Notes under the pieces: generated by a model
The model's database searches: none
The model's input: the letters and a program-made list of their open reading frames with translations, nothing else
What the model was told of the DNA's origin: nothing
DNA from: Chitinophagaceae bacterium
GTDB lineage: Bacteria; Bacteroidota; Bacteroidia; Chitinophagales; Chitinophagaceae
Reading direction: 5' to 3'
Length of the DNA stretch: 64,000 nt
NCBI GenBank assembly: GCA_009996675.1
Contig: JAACZQ010000014.1
Coordinates: forward strand, 1-64,000
Position numbers and translations under genes: made by a program
Part shown: positions 9,482 to 18,994 of the stretch, piece by piece
Layout: each line of letters begins with the position of its first letter
Numbering within the stretch: the stretch's first letter is position 1

Positions 9482-10352
9482 CCCGTTGTTCATAAGCCTG
9501 CAGGGTATTCTTCAATAATCCTGCAATCGTCATTAATCCTACGCCTCCGGGTACGGGTGTGATGGCGGATGCCACAGCAGATACTTCCGGGTAATCCACA
9601 TCTCCCTTGATGCGGAAACCTTTGGCTGCCGTGGGGTCGGTTACACGGGTAATGCCTACATCAATGATTACAGCCCCGGGTTTTACCATGTTGGCTTTTA
9701 CAAAACCGGGTTTACCTAAGGCAGCTACAATGATATCGGCACTGCGACAAACCTCTGCCAGGTTGGGGGTATGGGAATGACACAGTGTTACCGTGCAGTT
9801 ACCCTTGGGCAGGTTGCTGCTGAGCAATATGCTCATGGGGCGACCTACAATATTGCTTCGGCCAATCACCACTGCATGTTTGCCTTTGGTGGGAATATCA
9901 AAGTATTCCAGCATAAGCATAATGCCGTATGGGGTGGCGGGTATGAAGGTGGGAAGCCCTTGTACCAGTTTACCCACATTGGCCGGATGGAATCCATCCA
10001 CGTCTTTTGCGGGGTCGATGGCTTCTATGACTTTCTGTTCACTGATTTGTTTGGGCAGGGGTAATTGAACCAGGATACCGTCGATGGCCGGATCTGCATT
10101 CAGTTGCCGGATCTGGTCGAGGAGGGCGGTTTCGGCAACCTGCTCATCCATGCGGATCAGGGAGGAGGCAAAACCAATTTCTTCACAGTTTTTGACCTTA
10201 CTGGCCACATAGGTTTCACTGGCTCCGTTATTGCCTACCAGGATGGCGGCTAAATGTGGACGTCTTTTGCCTGCCTGAACCAGGGAAGCCACCCGGCTGC
10301 GGAGCTCATTCCGGACTGCCTGGGAGGCGATTTTGCCATCTAATATCAACAT
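9471..10352 (-). CDS. folD: Methylenetetrahydrofolate dehydrogenase / cyclohydrolase
   Basis: FolD interconverts 5,10-methylene-THF and 10-formyl-THF in one-carbon metabolism. The 293-aa protein carries the catalytic region TYVASKVKNCEEIG, LVQLPLP, the Rossmann motif GRSNIVGRPMS and the C-terminal signature PVPGGVGLMT. Size matches the bifunctional family. A -7 element ends 7 nt before the ATG, so the leader is very short. The last codons and stop are formed by a heptad repeat. Confidence 0.96.
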   Translation of the reverse strand: MLILDGKIASQAVRNELRSRVASLVQAGKRRPHLAAILVGNNGASETYVASKVKNCEEIGFASSLIRMDEQVAETALLDQIRQLNADPAIDGILVQLPLPKQISEQKVIEAIDPAKDVDGFHPANVGKLVQGLPTFIPATPYGIMLMLEYFDIPTKGKHAVVIGRSNIVGRPMSILLSSNLPKGNCTVTLCHSHTPNLAEVCRSADIIVAALGKPGFVKANMVKPGAVIIDVGITRVTDPTAAKGFRIKGDVDYPEVSAVASAITPVPGGVGLMTIAGLLKNTLQAYEQRESE

Positions 10353-10359
10353 AATGCCG

Positions 10360-10367
10360 CAAAGGTA
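10360..10367 (-). promoter_or_regulatory. -7 promoter element of folD
   Basis: TACCTTTG on the minus strand matches TAnnTTTG and ends 7 nt before the folD ATG at 10352. This implies a leader of only a few nucleotides. Confidence 0.65.
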
Positions 10368-10668
10368 CTTGATTCAGAGGGCTTTTTGATTGCTGACAAA
10401 TCAGAAAACATGGTATGCTGTTTTTATCAGCTTGCTGCACATTTCTGCAATCAATTTTACCAATACCTATAATTTTTTAGCGCATACCACATGATTATCA
10501 ATGTTTAAACCTGAAATAACATTATGCGGAATTCTGTCTGTTTACTACATTTTGTTGAGATAAATTGTCCTAATATGTTAACAAAACTCTAATTTTTAAG
10601 GTCGTTTTAATTTTAACATTTCTTTTAAAAATTATCTTGAGCACCATTCTATTATCAAAACTAATCAC
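10368..10668. other. Divergent intergenic region folD / susC
   Basis: This AT-rich stretch with no gene separates divergent folD and the first susC. It contains TGTTAACA at 10576-10583 and an imperfect -7-like TATCTTGA about 35 nt before the susC start. A related TGTTAACG precedes the second susC (15712-15719), so a shared control site is possible but unproven. Confidence 0.5.
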
Positions 10669-13600
10669 ATGAGAAAAACCGTCATGCTTTTGTGTGGCCT
10701 GCTGATGATGTCTATCGCTGGCCTGGCACAAAAAATTTCCGCTTCAGGAAAGATTACAGACGGCAAGGGTGTTCCCATTGCCGCTGCTTCAGTACTGGAA
10801 AAAGGAACCCGTAATGGTACGCAAACCGACCAGAACGGTAATTTCCAGATCAGTGTAAACAAAGGAGCCACTTTACAAATCTCCGCTACCGGATTTGCCA
10901 CCAGAGAAATTGCTGCTGGTACCCAATTGTCGCTGAGTTTAACCGAAACGGTTGACAACCTCAGCGAAGTAGTGGTAACGGCCCTGGGTATCAAACGCGA
11001 TAAAAAAGCCCTGGGTTATGCCGTACAGGAAGTAAAAGGCGAAAACCTTACGGTAGCCAAGTCACTCGATGTAAGCTCTTCCATTGTGGGTAAAGTTGCC
11101 GGTGTGCAACTGGTAGGTTCTCCCAGTTCTACTTTCGACAATGCCAACATCCTCATCCGTGGTGTGACCGGTCTGGGTCCTGTTTCCCCCATTTTTGTGG
11201 TGGATGGTACCATCACCGATCAGTCTGCCGTACTGATGGATAACGTGGAGAATGTGTCTGTTCTGAAAGGACCCGCTGCTACTGCTCTTTATGGTCAGCG
11301 TGCCGCCAATGGGGTAGTGGTTATCACCAGCAAAAAAGGTTCCCGCAAAAAGCAAAGCAGCGTGGAACTGAACCTGGGTCTGACAATTGAATCTATCTCC
11401 CTGCTGCCACCTTACCAGAATGAATATGCCGGTGGTTATTCTTCTTCCTATACCAATAAAAACTCACTGGGTGCCGGCTTGCTGGACGATCAGGGTTTTT
11501 ATATTTTCAAATACAATCCTGCCATTCACCCGGCATCATGGGCTGGCTTTAATGGACAGCGTATGCTGGAATATGGTGCAGATGAAAGCTGGGGTCCCCG
11601 TATGCAGGGCCAGGATTACCGCGCCTACTGGAGCTGGTATGCCGGATCTGATTTCGGTAAACTCACCGGACTGAATCCTCAACCCAATAATATCCGTAAC
11701 TTCTTCCAGACCAGCCGTACACTCAATAACAGTGTATCGCTGACCAATAGTGGTGAGGGATACAATTTCCGTCTTACCTATGCCAACCAGAACCGTACCC
11801 TGGTAGTGCCCAACGCCAAGCGCGATCAGCACCAGATCAGCATGAACGGATCTTATGATATCGGAAGCCGCATCACTATTTCAAACGACCTTACTTTCAC
11901 GACGGCTGCCACCAAGGGTAAACCCCAGGAAGGCTACCGTTTGGATGGTTTGAACGTTACACAAAACTTCAACCAGTGGTTCCAGCGTCAGCTCGATATG
12001 GAGCGCATGAAGACTTACCGCGAAGCCGATGGTAGTCTGAACTCCTGGAACATTGGTGACCCCAACTCCAGCAGCGATATCAAAGTATACGGTAAACCCC
12101 AGTACTGGGATAACCCATACTTCGTAGTGAATGAAAACTATGGTAACAGCAGTTTTCAGCGTATCGTAGGTAATATTGGTCTGAATGTTAAGATCGATAA
12201 ACACCTGAACCTGCAGTCTTATGTTCGTATCAACCAACTGCAGAACGTTTCCGATTTCCGTGTGGCAACCGGTGGTCTGCAACTGGATTCTTATGAGCAG
12301 ACCCAGAACACTTCCCGCGAATTGAACTACGAAACCAACCTGATGTATAAAAACAAGTTTGGTAAGTTTTCATTAGATGGAATGGTGGGCGGTAACATCC
12401 GTTACAACTCTTTCGACGAAATGTACTGGGCTACTGCCGGTGGTTTGAGTGCACCCAACTATTTCACCATTGGTGCATCTATCGCCCGTCCCACTACCAC
12501 TGTTAACTACAACCGCAAAAAAGTAAACAGTGTATATGGTAAGGCTTCTGTTGGTTACAAAGACATGTTATTTGTAGAAGGTACCCTGCGTAACGACTGG
12601 TCTTCTGCATTACCTGCCAATAACAATTCTTATCTCTATCCTTCCATCAGCTCCAGCTTCATCTTTACAGAAGTGCTGAAGAAGTCTGCCATCAGTAACT
12701 GGCTTACTTTCGGTAAGATCCGTGCTTCTTATGCTTCTGTAGGTTCCGATCTGGCGTTTAACCAGGTGAACCTGGCACTGAACAATGGTGCGCTTTATGG
12801 TTCTAACCCCTCTATCGCCATTGGCGATCAGTTCAGAAGCGGTAATATCCGTCCTGCACTCACCAAAGCCTATGAAGTAGGTGTGGAACTGCGTATCCTG
12901 AAGCGTATTGGCTTCGAAGCTACCTGGTACCAGAACAACAATACCGATCAGATCATTCCCCTGACTGTATCGCCAACCAGTGGTTTCTCTACTGCCCAGG
13001 TGAACGCGGGTAATATCCAGAACTCCGGTATTGAATTGTCGATCACCGGTACACCCATTCAGACCAGGAATTTCAGCTGGGAAGTGAGCCTGAACTGGGC
13101 TAAGAACAGCAACAAAGTGATCTCTTTGTATGAGAATACCAAGACTTATGTATATGGTACCAACCGTTTCGATACCCGCCTGGAACACCGCGTGGGTGCT
13201 GAGTGGGGTATGTATGTAAGCCGTAAATGGAAAACAGATCCCAAAACCGGTAAAACACTGATCCTGTCAACCGGTCTGCCTGATTATGATCTGAACCAGG
13301 ATATCGGACAGGTACTGCCTAAATGGACTGGTGGTATGTTCAACTCTTTCAAGTACAAAGGGTTTGACCTGACTTTCTCTATCGACTTCCAGAATGGTGG
13401 TCTGTTCTATTCTGAAACACGCAACTTCAATACCGGTGCTGGTTTGTCGCAGGAAACTGTTGGTATCAACGACAAAGGTTTCGACTGGCGCGATTATCCC
13501 GGTAGTTATACACTGGCCGGTGGTAACGTAGGTAATGGTGGTATCCGTGTACCTGGTGTATTTGCCAGTGGTGCCGAGAACAACCGTTACATTGCTGCCA

Positions 13601-13893
13601 GGGCTTACTGGTATACTGCGCGTCAGCGTGATGCCAGCAACTACCTGCTCGATGCATCTTATATCAAACTGCGTGAAGTACGTTTCGGTTATGCCATCCC
13701 TTCAAGCTTCCTCCAGTCCATCAAGTTTGTGAAGTCTGCCAATATTGGTGTGATTGTAAGCAATGCCTGGCTGATCTGGGCCAATGCCAAGAAATATGGT
13801 GTTGATCCTTCAGAACTGGAAAGCTTTGAAAGAGAAGGTGGTCAGCTTTCTCAAACACGTCAAATCGGTTTCAACCTGCGTGTTGGATTCTAA
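10669..13893 (+). CDS. SusC/RagA-family TonB-linked outer membrane protein (first copy)
   Basis: SusC proteins are outer-membrane barrels that import oligomers handed over by SusD, powered by TonB. This 1074-aa protein has a signal peptide ending near GLAQ, a carboxypeptidase-regulatory-like domain (about 24-95), a TonB-box-like EVVVTALG, a plug domain (ILIRG, PIFVVDG, ALYGQRAANGVVVITSKKG) and a long C-terminal barrel ending FNLRVGF. There is no N-terminal STN extension, so no anti-sigma signalling is expected. The partner susD follows 24 nt later. No hydrolase or regulator is nearby, so the substrate is unknown. Confidence 0.95.
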   Translation: MRKTVMLLCGLLMMSIAGLAQKISASGKITDGKGVPIAAASVLEKGTRNGTQTDQNGNFQISVNKGATLQISATGFATREIAAGTQLSLSLTETVDNLSEVVVTALGIKRDKKALGYAVQEVKGENLTVAKSLDVSSSIVGKVAGVQLVGSPSSTFDNANILIRGVTGLGPVSPIFVVDGTITDQSAVLMDNVENVSVLKGPAATALYGQRAANGVVVITSKKGSRKKQSSVELNLGLTIESISLLPPYQNEYAGGYSSSYTNKNSLGAGLLDDQGFYIFKYNPAIHPASWAGFNGQRMLEYGADESWGPRMQGQDYRAYWSWYAGSDFGKLTGLNPQPNNIRNFFQTSRTLNNSVSLTNSGEGYNFRLTYANQNRTLVVPNAKRDQHQISMNGSYDIGSRITISNDLTFTTAATKGKPQEGYRLDGLNVTQNFNQWFQRQLDMERMKTYREADGSLNSWNIGDPNSSSDIKVYGKPQYWDNPYFVVNENYGNSSFQRIVGNIGLNVKIDKHLNLQSYVRINQLQNVSDFRVATGGLQLDSYEQTQNTSRELNYETNLMYKNKFGKFSLDGMVGGNIRYNSFDEMYWATAGGLSAPNYFTIGASIARPTTTVNYNRKKVNSVYGKASVGYKDMLFVEGTLRNDWSSALPANNNSYLYPSISSSFIFTEVLKKSAISNWLTFGKIRASYASVGSDLAFNQVNLALNNGALYGSNPSIAIGDQFRSGNIRPALTKAYEVGVELRILKRIGFEATWYQNNNTDQIIPLTVSPTSGFSTAQVNAGNIQNSGIELSITGTPIQTRNFSWEVSLNWAKNSNKVISLYENTKTYVYGTNRFDTRLEHRVGAEWGMYVSRKWKTDPKTGKTLILSTGLPDYDLNQDIGQVLPKWTGGMFNSFKYKGFDLTFSIDFQNGGLFYSETRNFNTGAGLSQETVGINDKGFDWRDYPGSYTLAGGNVGNGGIRVPGVFASGAENNRYIAARAYWYTARQRDASNYLLDASYIKLREVRFGYAIPSSFLQSIKFVKSANIGVIVSNAWLIWANAKKYGVDPSELESFEREGGQLSQTRQIGFNLRVGF

Positions 13894-13917
13894 ATGTTGA
13901 ACTAAAAAATTAAGATC

Positions 13918-15360
13918 ATGAAACGAATACTCACTATAGTGGCAACCGCAGCGGTGTTGGCGAGCTGTAACAAGTTCCAGGACATCAACGTGTCGCCCAT
14001 TGCTTTATCAGCACCCACTACCCGTGGATTGCTTACCAATTCCATGCAAAGTCTGCCTGGTCTGATGCTCGGCGATAATGCCGCCAGCCGCCTGGGCAGT
14101 ATGTATGTACAGTACCTGTCTGAAGGTCCGTATCCCGGTCCTTCTTTATACAACGACCGCAATACCTCTTTCAGTACCTGGTATACCGGTCCTTTGTATA
14201 ACCTGGTTAAGATCATTGAACTGAACACCACCAATAGCGCTTATGCCGATCCGGCTGCCAATGGTTCTTCCAGCAACCAGATTGCTGTGGCGCGTATCCT
14301 GAAAGCCTATTACTTTTTGCAAATGACCGATCGTTGGGGTGATATTCCTTATTCACAGGCACTGCAGGGTTCTACTGCATTTGCGCCTGCGTATGACAAG
14401 CAGCAGGATATCTATACTGCGCTGTTCAAGGAACTGAAAGAAGCCAATGATCAGATTAAAGTTGCGGAGAAAGGTGTTGTAGGTGATATCATCCTGAATG
14501 GCGATATGGCTGCCTGGAAACGTTTTGCCAATACCACACGTATGATCATGGCACTGCGTTTATCACAGGTAGATGCTGCCAAAGGCAAGACTGAATATGC
14601 CGCTGCACTGGCCGATGGCGTGATCACGTCAAACGCACAGAATGTGAATTACAAATTCATATCCGGCGATCCCAATAACTACAACCCCTGGTATAACAAT
14701 TACAGCATCAGTCTGCGTAACGACTATGCCATCAGTACTACCATGACCAACTACATGGCACCCAAGAACGATCCCCGTTTGAAGGTATATGCCGAGTCGC
14801 TGGCCGGTGGTGTGATCCGTGGTTTACAATATGGCCGTAACGCTGCAGTGAATATTCCTGCTGCTTACAGTCGCATTGGCGACGCATTCCGTGGTGCCGG
14901 TTCTTCCCTGAATATTTATTCTTATTCCCAGGTATTGTTTATGCAGGCCGAAGCTGCTAAAATTGGTTATGTAACCGGTGGTGATGCCGATGCAGAAGCC
15001 AAGTACATTGCGGCTATTCAGGCATCCTGGCAGGAGCAGGGTGTGTACGACGCAACGGCATTTGCTACTTACTTAACACAAACCGATGTAGCGTATACGC
15101 CTGCTACCGGTTATAAGCAGATCATGACCGAGAAATGGGTGGCTGGCTACCTGAAAGGCTGGGAGGCCTGGAACGACTGGCGCAGAACCGATTACCCCAC
15201 ACTGGTAGCAGCAGTAGATGCGGTGGATGCCAGGGGTATTCCTTTACGCCAGGGCTATCCTACCAACGAAGCCACACTGAATGGTGCCAATTACCAGGCA
15301 GCAGTAGCTGCGATGGGTGGCTCTGATCATAACTATGTAAAACTGTGGTGGGATAAATAA
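13918..15360 (+). CDS. SusD/RagB-family lipoprotein (first copy)
   Basis: SusD-type lipoproteins cap the SusC barrel and bind the nutrient at the cell surface. The 480-aa product begins MKRILTIVATAAVLASC with the lipid-modified Cys17, and the N-terminal helices contain ILKAYYFLQMTDRWGDIPYS, the conserved segment of this family (SusD-like_2 type). It ends in KLWWDK, as the second SusD ends in KVWWDK. It forms an operon with the upstream susC and is followed by a 25-nt element shared with the second pair and a terminator. Confidence 0.94.
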   Translation: MKRILTIVATAAVLASCNKFQDINVSPIALSAPTTRGLLTNSMQSLPGLMLGDNAASRLGSMYVQYLSEGPYPGPSLYNDRNTSFSTWYTGPLYNLVKIIELNTTNSAYADPAANGSSSNQIAVARILKAYYFLQMTDRWGDIPYSQALQGSTAFAPAYDKQQDIYTALFKELKEANDQIKVAEKGVVGDIILNGDMAAWKRFANTTRMIMALRLSQVDAAKGKTEYAAALADGVITSNAQNVNYKFISGDPNNYNPWYNNYSISLRNDYAISTTMTNYMAPKNDPRLKVYAESLAGGVIRGLQYGRNAAVNIPAAYSRIGDAFRGAGSSLNIYSYSQVLFMQAEAAKIGYVTGGDADAEAKYIAAIQASWQEQGVYDATAFATYLTQTDVAYTPATGYKQIMTEKWVAGYLKGWEAWNDWRRTDYPTLVAAVDAVDARGIPLRQGYPTNEATLNGANYQAAVAAMGGSDHNYVKLWWDK

Positions 15361-15435
15361 GGCAGGTATATTTTGTGGAATGAGAAATATGTTTTAATTT
15401 AATACGACAATCAAACCAACTTTCTCGTTTTTCAG

Positions 15436-15460
15436 TTTTATAGTTTATCATGCACATGAG
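15436..15460 (+). repeat. 25-nt element behind first susD
   Basis: This segment is identical base for base to 20476-20500 behind the second susD. Its core is ATAGTTTATCATGCACATGA. It lies directly before a terminator hairpin whose stem sequence differs from the second copy. Confidence 0.85.
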
Positions 15461-15490
15461 GGACCGGTAATCTTACCGGTCCCCTTTTTT
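15460..15490 (+). terminator. Terminator of the first susCD operon
   Basis: A 10-bp stem GGGACCGGTA / TACCGGTCCC with loop ATCT is followed by C and six Ts. Confidence 0.9.
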
Positions 15491-15754
15491 GTGCCATACC
15501 CCCGCAAAGTCTCCCGGTATTATAGATCAATTTGTATTATATGTACTAAACCGACAGTATAATGTTCTTTTTACACTATGCTGACAATTACCCGAATGTT
15601 CTATAAGTTGCTGATAATTAATAAGAAATGCATTGATCAGAATTAAATGTTAAAAAAAGAATAAATTATTTAAACGGCGGCCCCTTTTTTTTCTCTAAAT
15701 TGGTCAACGATTGTTAACGCTTTTAACAATTTTTTCTAATTAAAAACGAAGCAC

Positions 15755-18700
15755 ATGAGAAAAAGTCTGACGCTGTTGGCTATGGCACTGTTATGTTCGG
15801 TTGCCATGTATGCTCAAACAGTAGTTGTTCAGGGTCAGGTGTCCGATGATCGAGGACCTGTACCCAACGCAACCATCCAGGAGAAAGGTACCCGGAATGG
15901 TGCCAAAGCCGATGAAGTGGGTAAATTCACCCTGAAAGTAAAAACCGGCGCCACCATTGTGGTCTCTGCTATTGGTCACGAGAATTTTGAATTCGCCGCA
16001 TCCGGCACCTATCAGAACATCAAATTAAAATTACAAGCCGGGCAACTGGAAGAGGTATTTGTAACCAGTGCCTTCGGTGTTAAAAAATCAGCACGTACAA
16101 CTCCTTTCAGTTCACAGGTAATTAGTTCAGAACAACTGAACGTGATCCGCCAGCCCAACCTGAACAACGCATTGGCCGGTAAAGTGGCCGGTGTTCAGTT
16201 CAGAGGTCAGTCTTCAGCCAAACTGAACGACCAGGGCTTCCTCCGTATCCGCGGTGGTGGTTCACTGACAGATGCTGCACCCATTTATGTAATTGATGGT
16301 ACGATTACCAACTCTTTCGACATCAACCCCGATGATGTGGCTGACCTGACCGTACTGAAAGGTGCGAACGCTACTGCGCTGTTTGGTAGCCGTGCCGGTA
16401 ACGGTGCCATCGTTATTACTACGAGAAAAGGTTCCAAGCAAAAAGGCGTTGGCGTAGAAGTAAACCAGTCGGTTACTTTTGACCGCGCTGCTTTCATGCC
16501 CCGCTACCAGAATGAATACGGTGGTGGTGATGGCGACTGGTTAACTTTCACTTACAATTCTACCATGCCCGCTGAGTGGCAGGCTCTGAACGGTAAAAAG
16601 TACCGCGACTTTACCGATGATGCTTCCTGGGGTCCCAAGATCGATGGATCTGAATATATTCCCTGGTATGCATTCATCCCCGGTCATGCCCGTTCCGGTA
16701 AAACTGCCAATTTCACGGCACAGCCCAACAACGCCAGAGACTTCTGGAATACCGGTATTACATCCAATACCAACGTTAGCTTCTCTCAAAGCAATGGTGC
16801 TGGTTCCAGCATGCGTATCTCTTACACCAACCAGAGCATCAAGGGTATGTTGCCCAATAGTAAATCACTGCGTCACAGTCTCTTTGGTACCTTTACCATG
16901 GACCTGGGCCAGTACATTACCGTTGGTGCCAACATCAACTACACCAACCAGCTGATCAAGGGTGACTTTAACGATGGTTACTCCAACTTTTCATCTGGTA
17001 ACTTCAGCCAGTGGTTCCACCGCGATCTGGATATCAATATCCTGAAGGAATTGTCCAGCATCAAAACCCCCATCGGAACCATTCCTTCCTGGAACTTCCG
17101 TCGTAACCCCGGTTCCTGGAGCGCAGCTGCTCCCCGGAACAGTGTATGGGGCGGTAACTACTGGTACAATCCCTTTACCTATTTTGAAAATATTGATCAG
17201 TCTCAGCGTCGCGACAGGCTCTATGGCGATCTGAACATGACCATTAAATTCAGCAAGAACTTCAAATTCAAGGGTAGCATCCGTAAGGATCAGTTCAACG
17301 GTAACGTTGAAAACATCACTCCCTACATCCTGGAATACAGTGGTGTGCAAACCGGTCTGTTGTCCAGCTATGGTACCAGCAATACGGTTAACAGCGAGTG
17401 GAACTTTGAAGGTGTGGCTTCTTACAACCAATCCTTTGGCGACCTGGCTATTACTGCCAATGTGGGTGCCAACCGTTTGAATATCCGCAACCGTCAGGTA
17501 GCGGCTAACACCAACAACGGTCTGAACGTTCCCGGTCTGTATGCTATTACCAACTCCAAGACTACACCAACCATTACCAATACCAAATCTGACCAGCAGG
17601 CGAACTCACTGTTTGCTTTTGGTGATATTGAGTACAAGCGTTACCTGAGCTTAACATGGGCTGTTCGTAACGACTGGTTCTCTACCCTGCCCAAAGGCAA
17701 CAACTCCCTGTTATCGCCCTCAGTAGGTGCATCCTTTGTATTCAGTGAATTCACTGGTAAGGCATTGCCCTGGCTGAGCTTTGGTAAAGTATTTGGTTCC
17801 TGGGGTAAAAAACCCAAGACCCTCAACCCTTATGCGCTCAACCTGAACTATTCAGTGAATGCATTGTTGTGGGGTTCCAACTTCCTGATGACAACACCGG
17901 ATGGCACACCTGATGCCAACCTGCGTGGTGCTTTAACAACTACCTGGGAAACCGGTCTGGATCTGCGTTTTGCCAAAAACAAGATTCGTCTGAATGTGGT
18001 TTACTACAATGAAAATAACTCTAATGAGCCCCTGGCAGTATCTGTTAGTGGTGTAAGTGGTTTCACTTCACAAACCATCAATGCCGCCCGTGTAGAGCGT
18101 CAGGGTCTGGAAGTTGAAATTGGTGCCAGCCTGGTGAAGAACAGAAACTTCAGCTGGGAACTGACCAAGACTTTCTCTTACCTGCTGAGCAATAAGGTGA
18201 AAGCCCTGGCTCCGGGTCTCACCAGCTATACACTGGCCGGTGGTTCATTTGGTACCCGTTTTGCCCGTGCATTCCACTTTGTTGACAAAGATTGGGGTAT
18301 GCTCAAAGGGGGTGGTATCAAACGTACTGCCGATGGTAAGCCCTATATTACTACCAACGGATTCAGCGGTGGTTTGGGCTGGTACCAGGCCGATGCCAAC
18401 AAAGAGTGGGGTTCTGTGGTTCCCCGCCTCACTGGTGGTCTGCAAAACTTTATCACCTACAAGAACTTCAACCTGGGTATGACCCTGGATTATCAGTTCG
18501 GTGGTCGCTTCTTCTCTCTGTCTGAGCAGTGGGGTACTTTCTCCGGTCTGATGGAGAATACCGCTGGTCTGAATGACAAGGGTAAGCCCGTTCGTGATCC
18601 CGTATCTGCCGGTGGTGGCGTACACGTAGTAGGTGTTGATGCTGCCGATGGTAAAACACCCGTAGATGTATATGTGGATGCGTACGATTATTTCCACCAG

Positions 18701-18976
18701 TTCTACTACCAGCAGATTGCTGAACCTTTTGTTCACAAACTGTCTTATGTAAAACTGCGTGAACTGAGCCTGGGTTATACCATCCCGGTTCAGAAACTGG
18801 GTAAACTGGCGAAAGTGATTCAGGGAGCTACCTTCTCTGTAACATCTCGCAACCTCTTCTTCCTGTACAGAGATTCCAAAAACTTCGATCCCTCTGAAAT
18901 CAGTGGTGTATTTGGTGAAGATGGTAACATGCCCGGTGTACGTTCCTTCGGTTTCAACTTAAAACTCAATTTCTAA
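15755..18976 (+). CDS. SusC/RagA-family TonB-linked outer membrane protein (second copy)
   Basis: This 1073-aa protein is a diverged paralogue of the upstream SusC. Both open MRK, then share a regulatory-like domain with the pattern EKGTRNG followed by a D-x-x-G-x-F strand. The signal peptide ends near MYAQ. The TonB-box-like segment is EEVFVTSAFG, the plug has FLRIRGGGS, PIYVIDG and ALFGSRAGNGAIVITTRKG, and the barrel ends FNLKLNF. A susD follows after 18 nt. As with the first copy there is no STN domain and no nearby enzyme, so the substrate is not known. Confidence 0.95.
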   Translation: MRKSLTLLAMALLCSVAMYAQTVVVQGQVSDDRGPVPNATIQEKGTRNGAKADEVGKFTLKVKTGATIVVSAIGHENFEFAASGTYQNIKLKLQAGQLEEVFVTSAFGVKKSARTTPFSSQVISSEQLNVIRQPNLNNALAGKVAGVQFRGQSSAKLNDQGFLRIRGGGSLTDAAPIYVIDGTITNSFDINPDDVADLTVLKGANATALFGSRAGNGAIVITTRKGSKQKGVGVEVNQSVTFDRAAFMPRYQNEYGGGDGDWLTFTYNSTMPAEWQALNGKKYRDFTDDASWGPKIDGSEYIPWYAFIPGHARSGKTANFTAQPNNARDFWNTGITSNTNVSFSQSNGAGSSMRISYTNQSIKGMLPNSKSLRHSLFGTFTMDLGQYITVGANINYTNQLIKGDFNDGYSNFSSGNFSQWFHRDLDINILKELSSIKTPIGTIPSWNFRRNPGSWSAAAPRNSVWGGNYWYNPFTYFENIDQSQRRDRLYGDLNMTIKFSKNFKFKGSIRKDQFNGNVENITPYILEYSGVQTGLLSSYGTSNTVNSEWNFEGVASYNQSFGDLAITANVGANRLNIRNRQVAANTNNGLNVPGLYAITNSKTTPTITNTKSDQQANSLFAFGDIEYKRYLSLTWAVRNDWFSTLPKGNNSLLSPSVGASFVFSEFTGKALPWLSFGKVFGSWGKKPKTLNPYALNLNYSVNALLWGSNFLMTTPDGTPDANLRGALTTTWETGLDLRFAKNKIRLNVVYYNENNSNEPLAVSVSGVSGFTSQTINAARVERQGLEVEIGASLVKNRNFSWELTKTFSYLLSNKVKALAPGLTSYTLAGGSFGTRFARAFHFVDKDWGMLKGGGIKRTADGKPYITTNGFSGGLGWYQADANKEWGSVVPRLTGGLQNFITYKNFNLGMTLDYQFGGRFFSLSEQWGTFSGLMENTAGLNDKGKPVRDPVSAGGGVHVVGVDAADGKTPVDVYVDAYDYFHQFYYQQIAEPFVHKLSYVKLRELSLGYTIPVQKLGKLAKVIQGATFSVTSRNLFFLYRDSKNFDPSEISGVFGEDGNMPGVRSFGFNLKLNF

Positions 18977-18994
18977 ACCCCTAAAATTCAAACA

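Larger units (their letters stand above)
15361..15754. other. Intergenic region between the two susCD pairs
   Basis: No gene is seen here. It holds the 3' UTR and terminator of the first pair (15436-15490) and then an AT-rich leader for the second susC. That leader includes TGTTAACG (15712-15719) and a T-rich stretch near 15690. No clean TAnnTTTG element was found. Confidence 0.55.

Noticed and set aside
13918-15360. SusD pair as a recent exact duplication
   Set aside because: The SusC and SusD copies are clearly diverged at protein level, and only the 25-nt element is identical.
15260-15457. Minus-strand frame starting in the 25-nt element (MCMINYK...), and a similar one at 19910-20497
   Set aside because: Both start inside the repeated element and run antisense through the 3' end of susD. 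The shared first residues come from the repeat alone, and the rest of the two translations differ.
16991-17431. Long antisense open frames inside the susC genes (also near 12610-13188 and 18245-18736)
   Set aside because: They lie entirely opposite strongly conserved SusC coding sequence and have no domain features; they are by-products of codon use.
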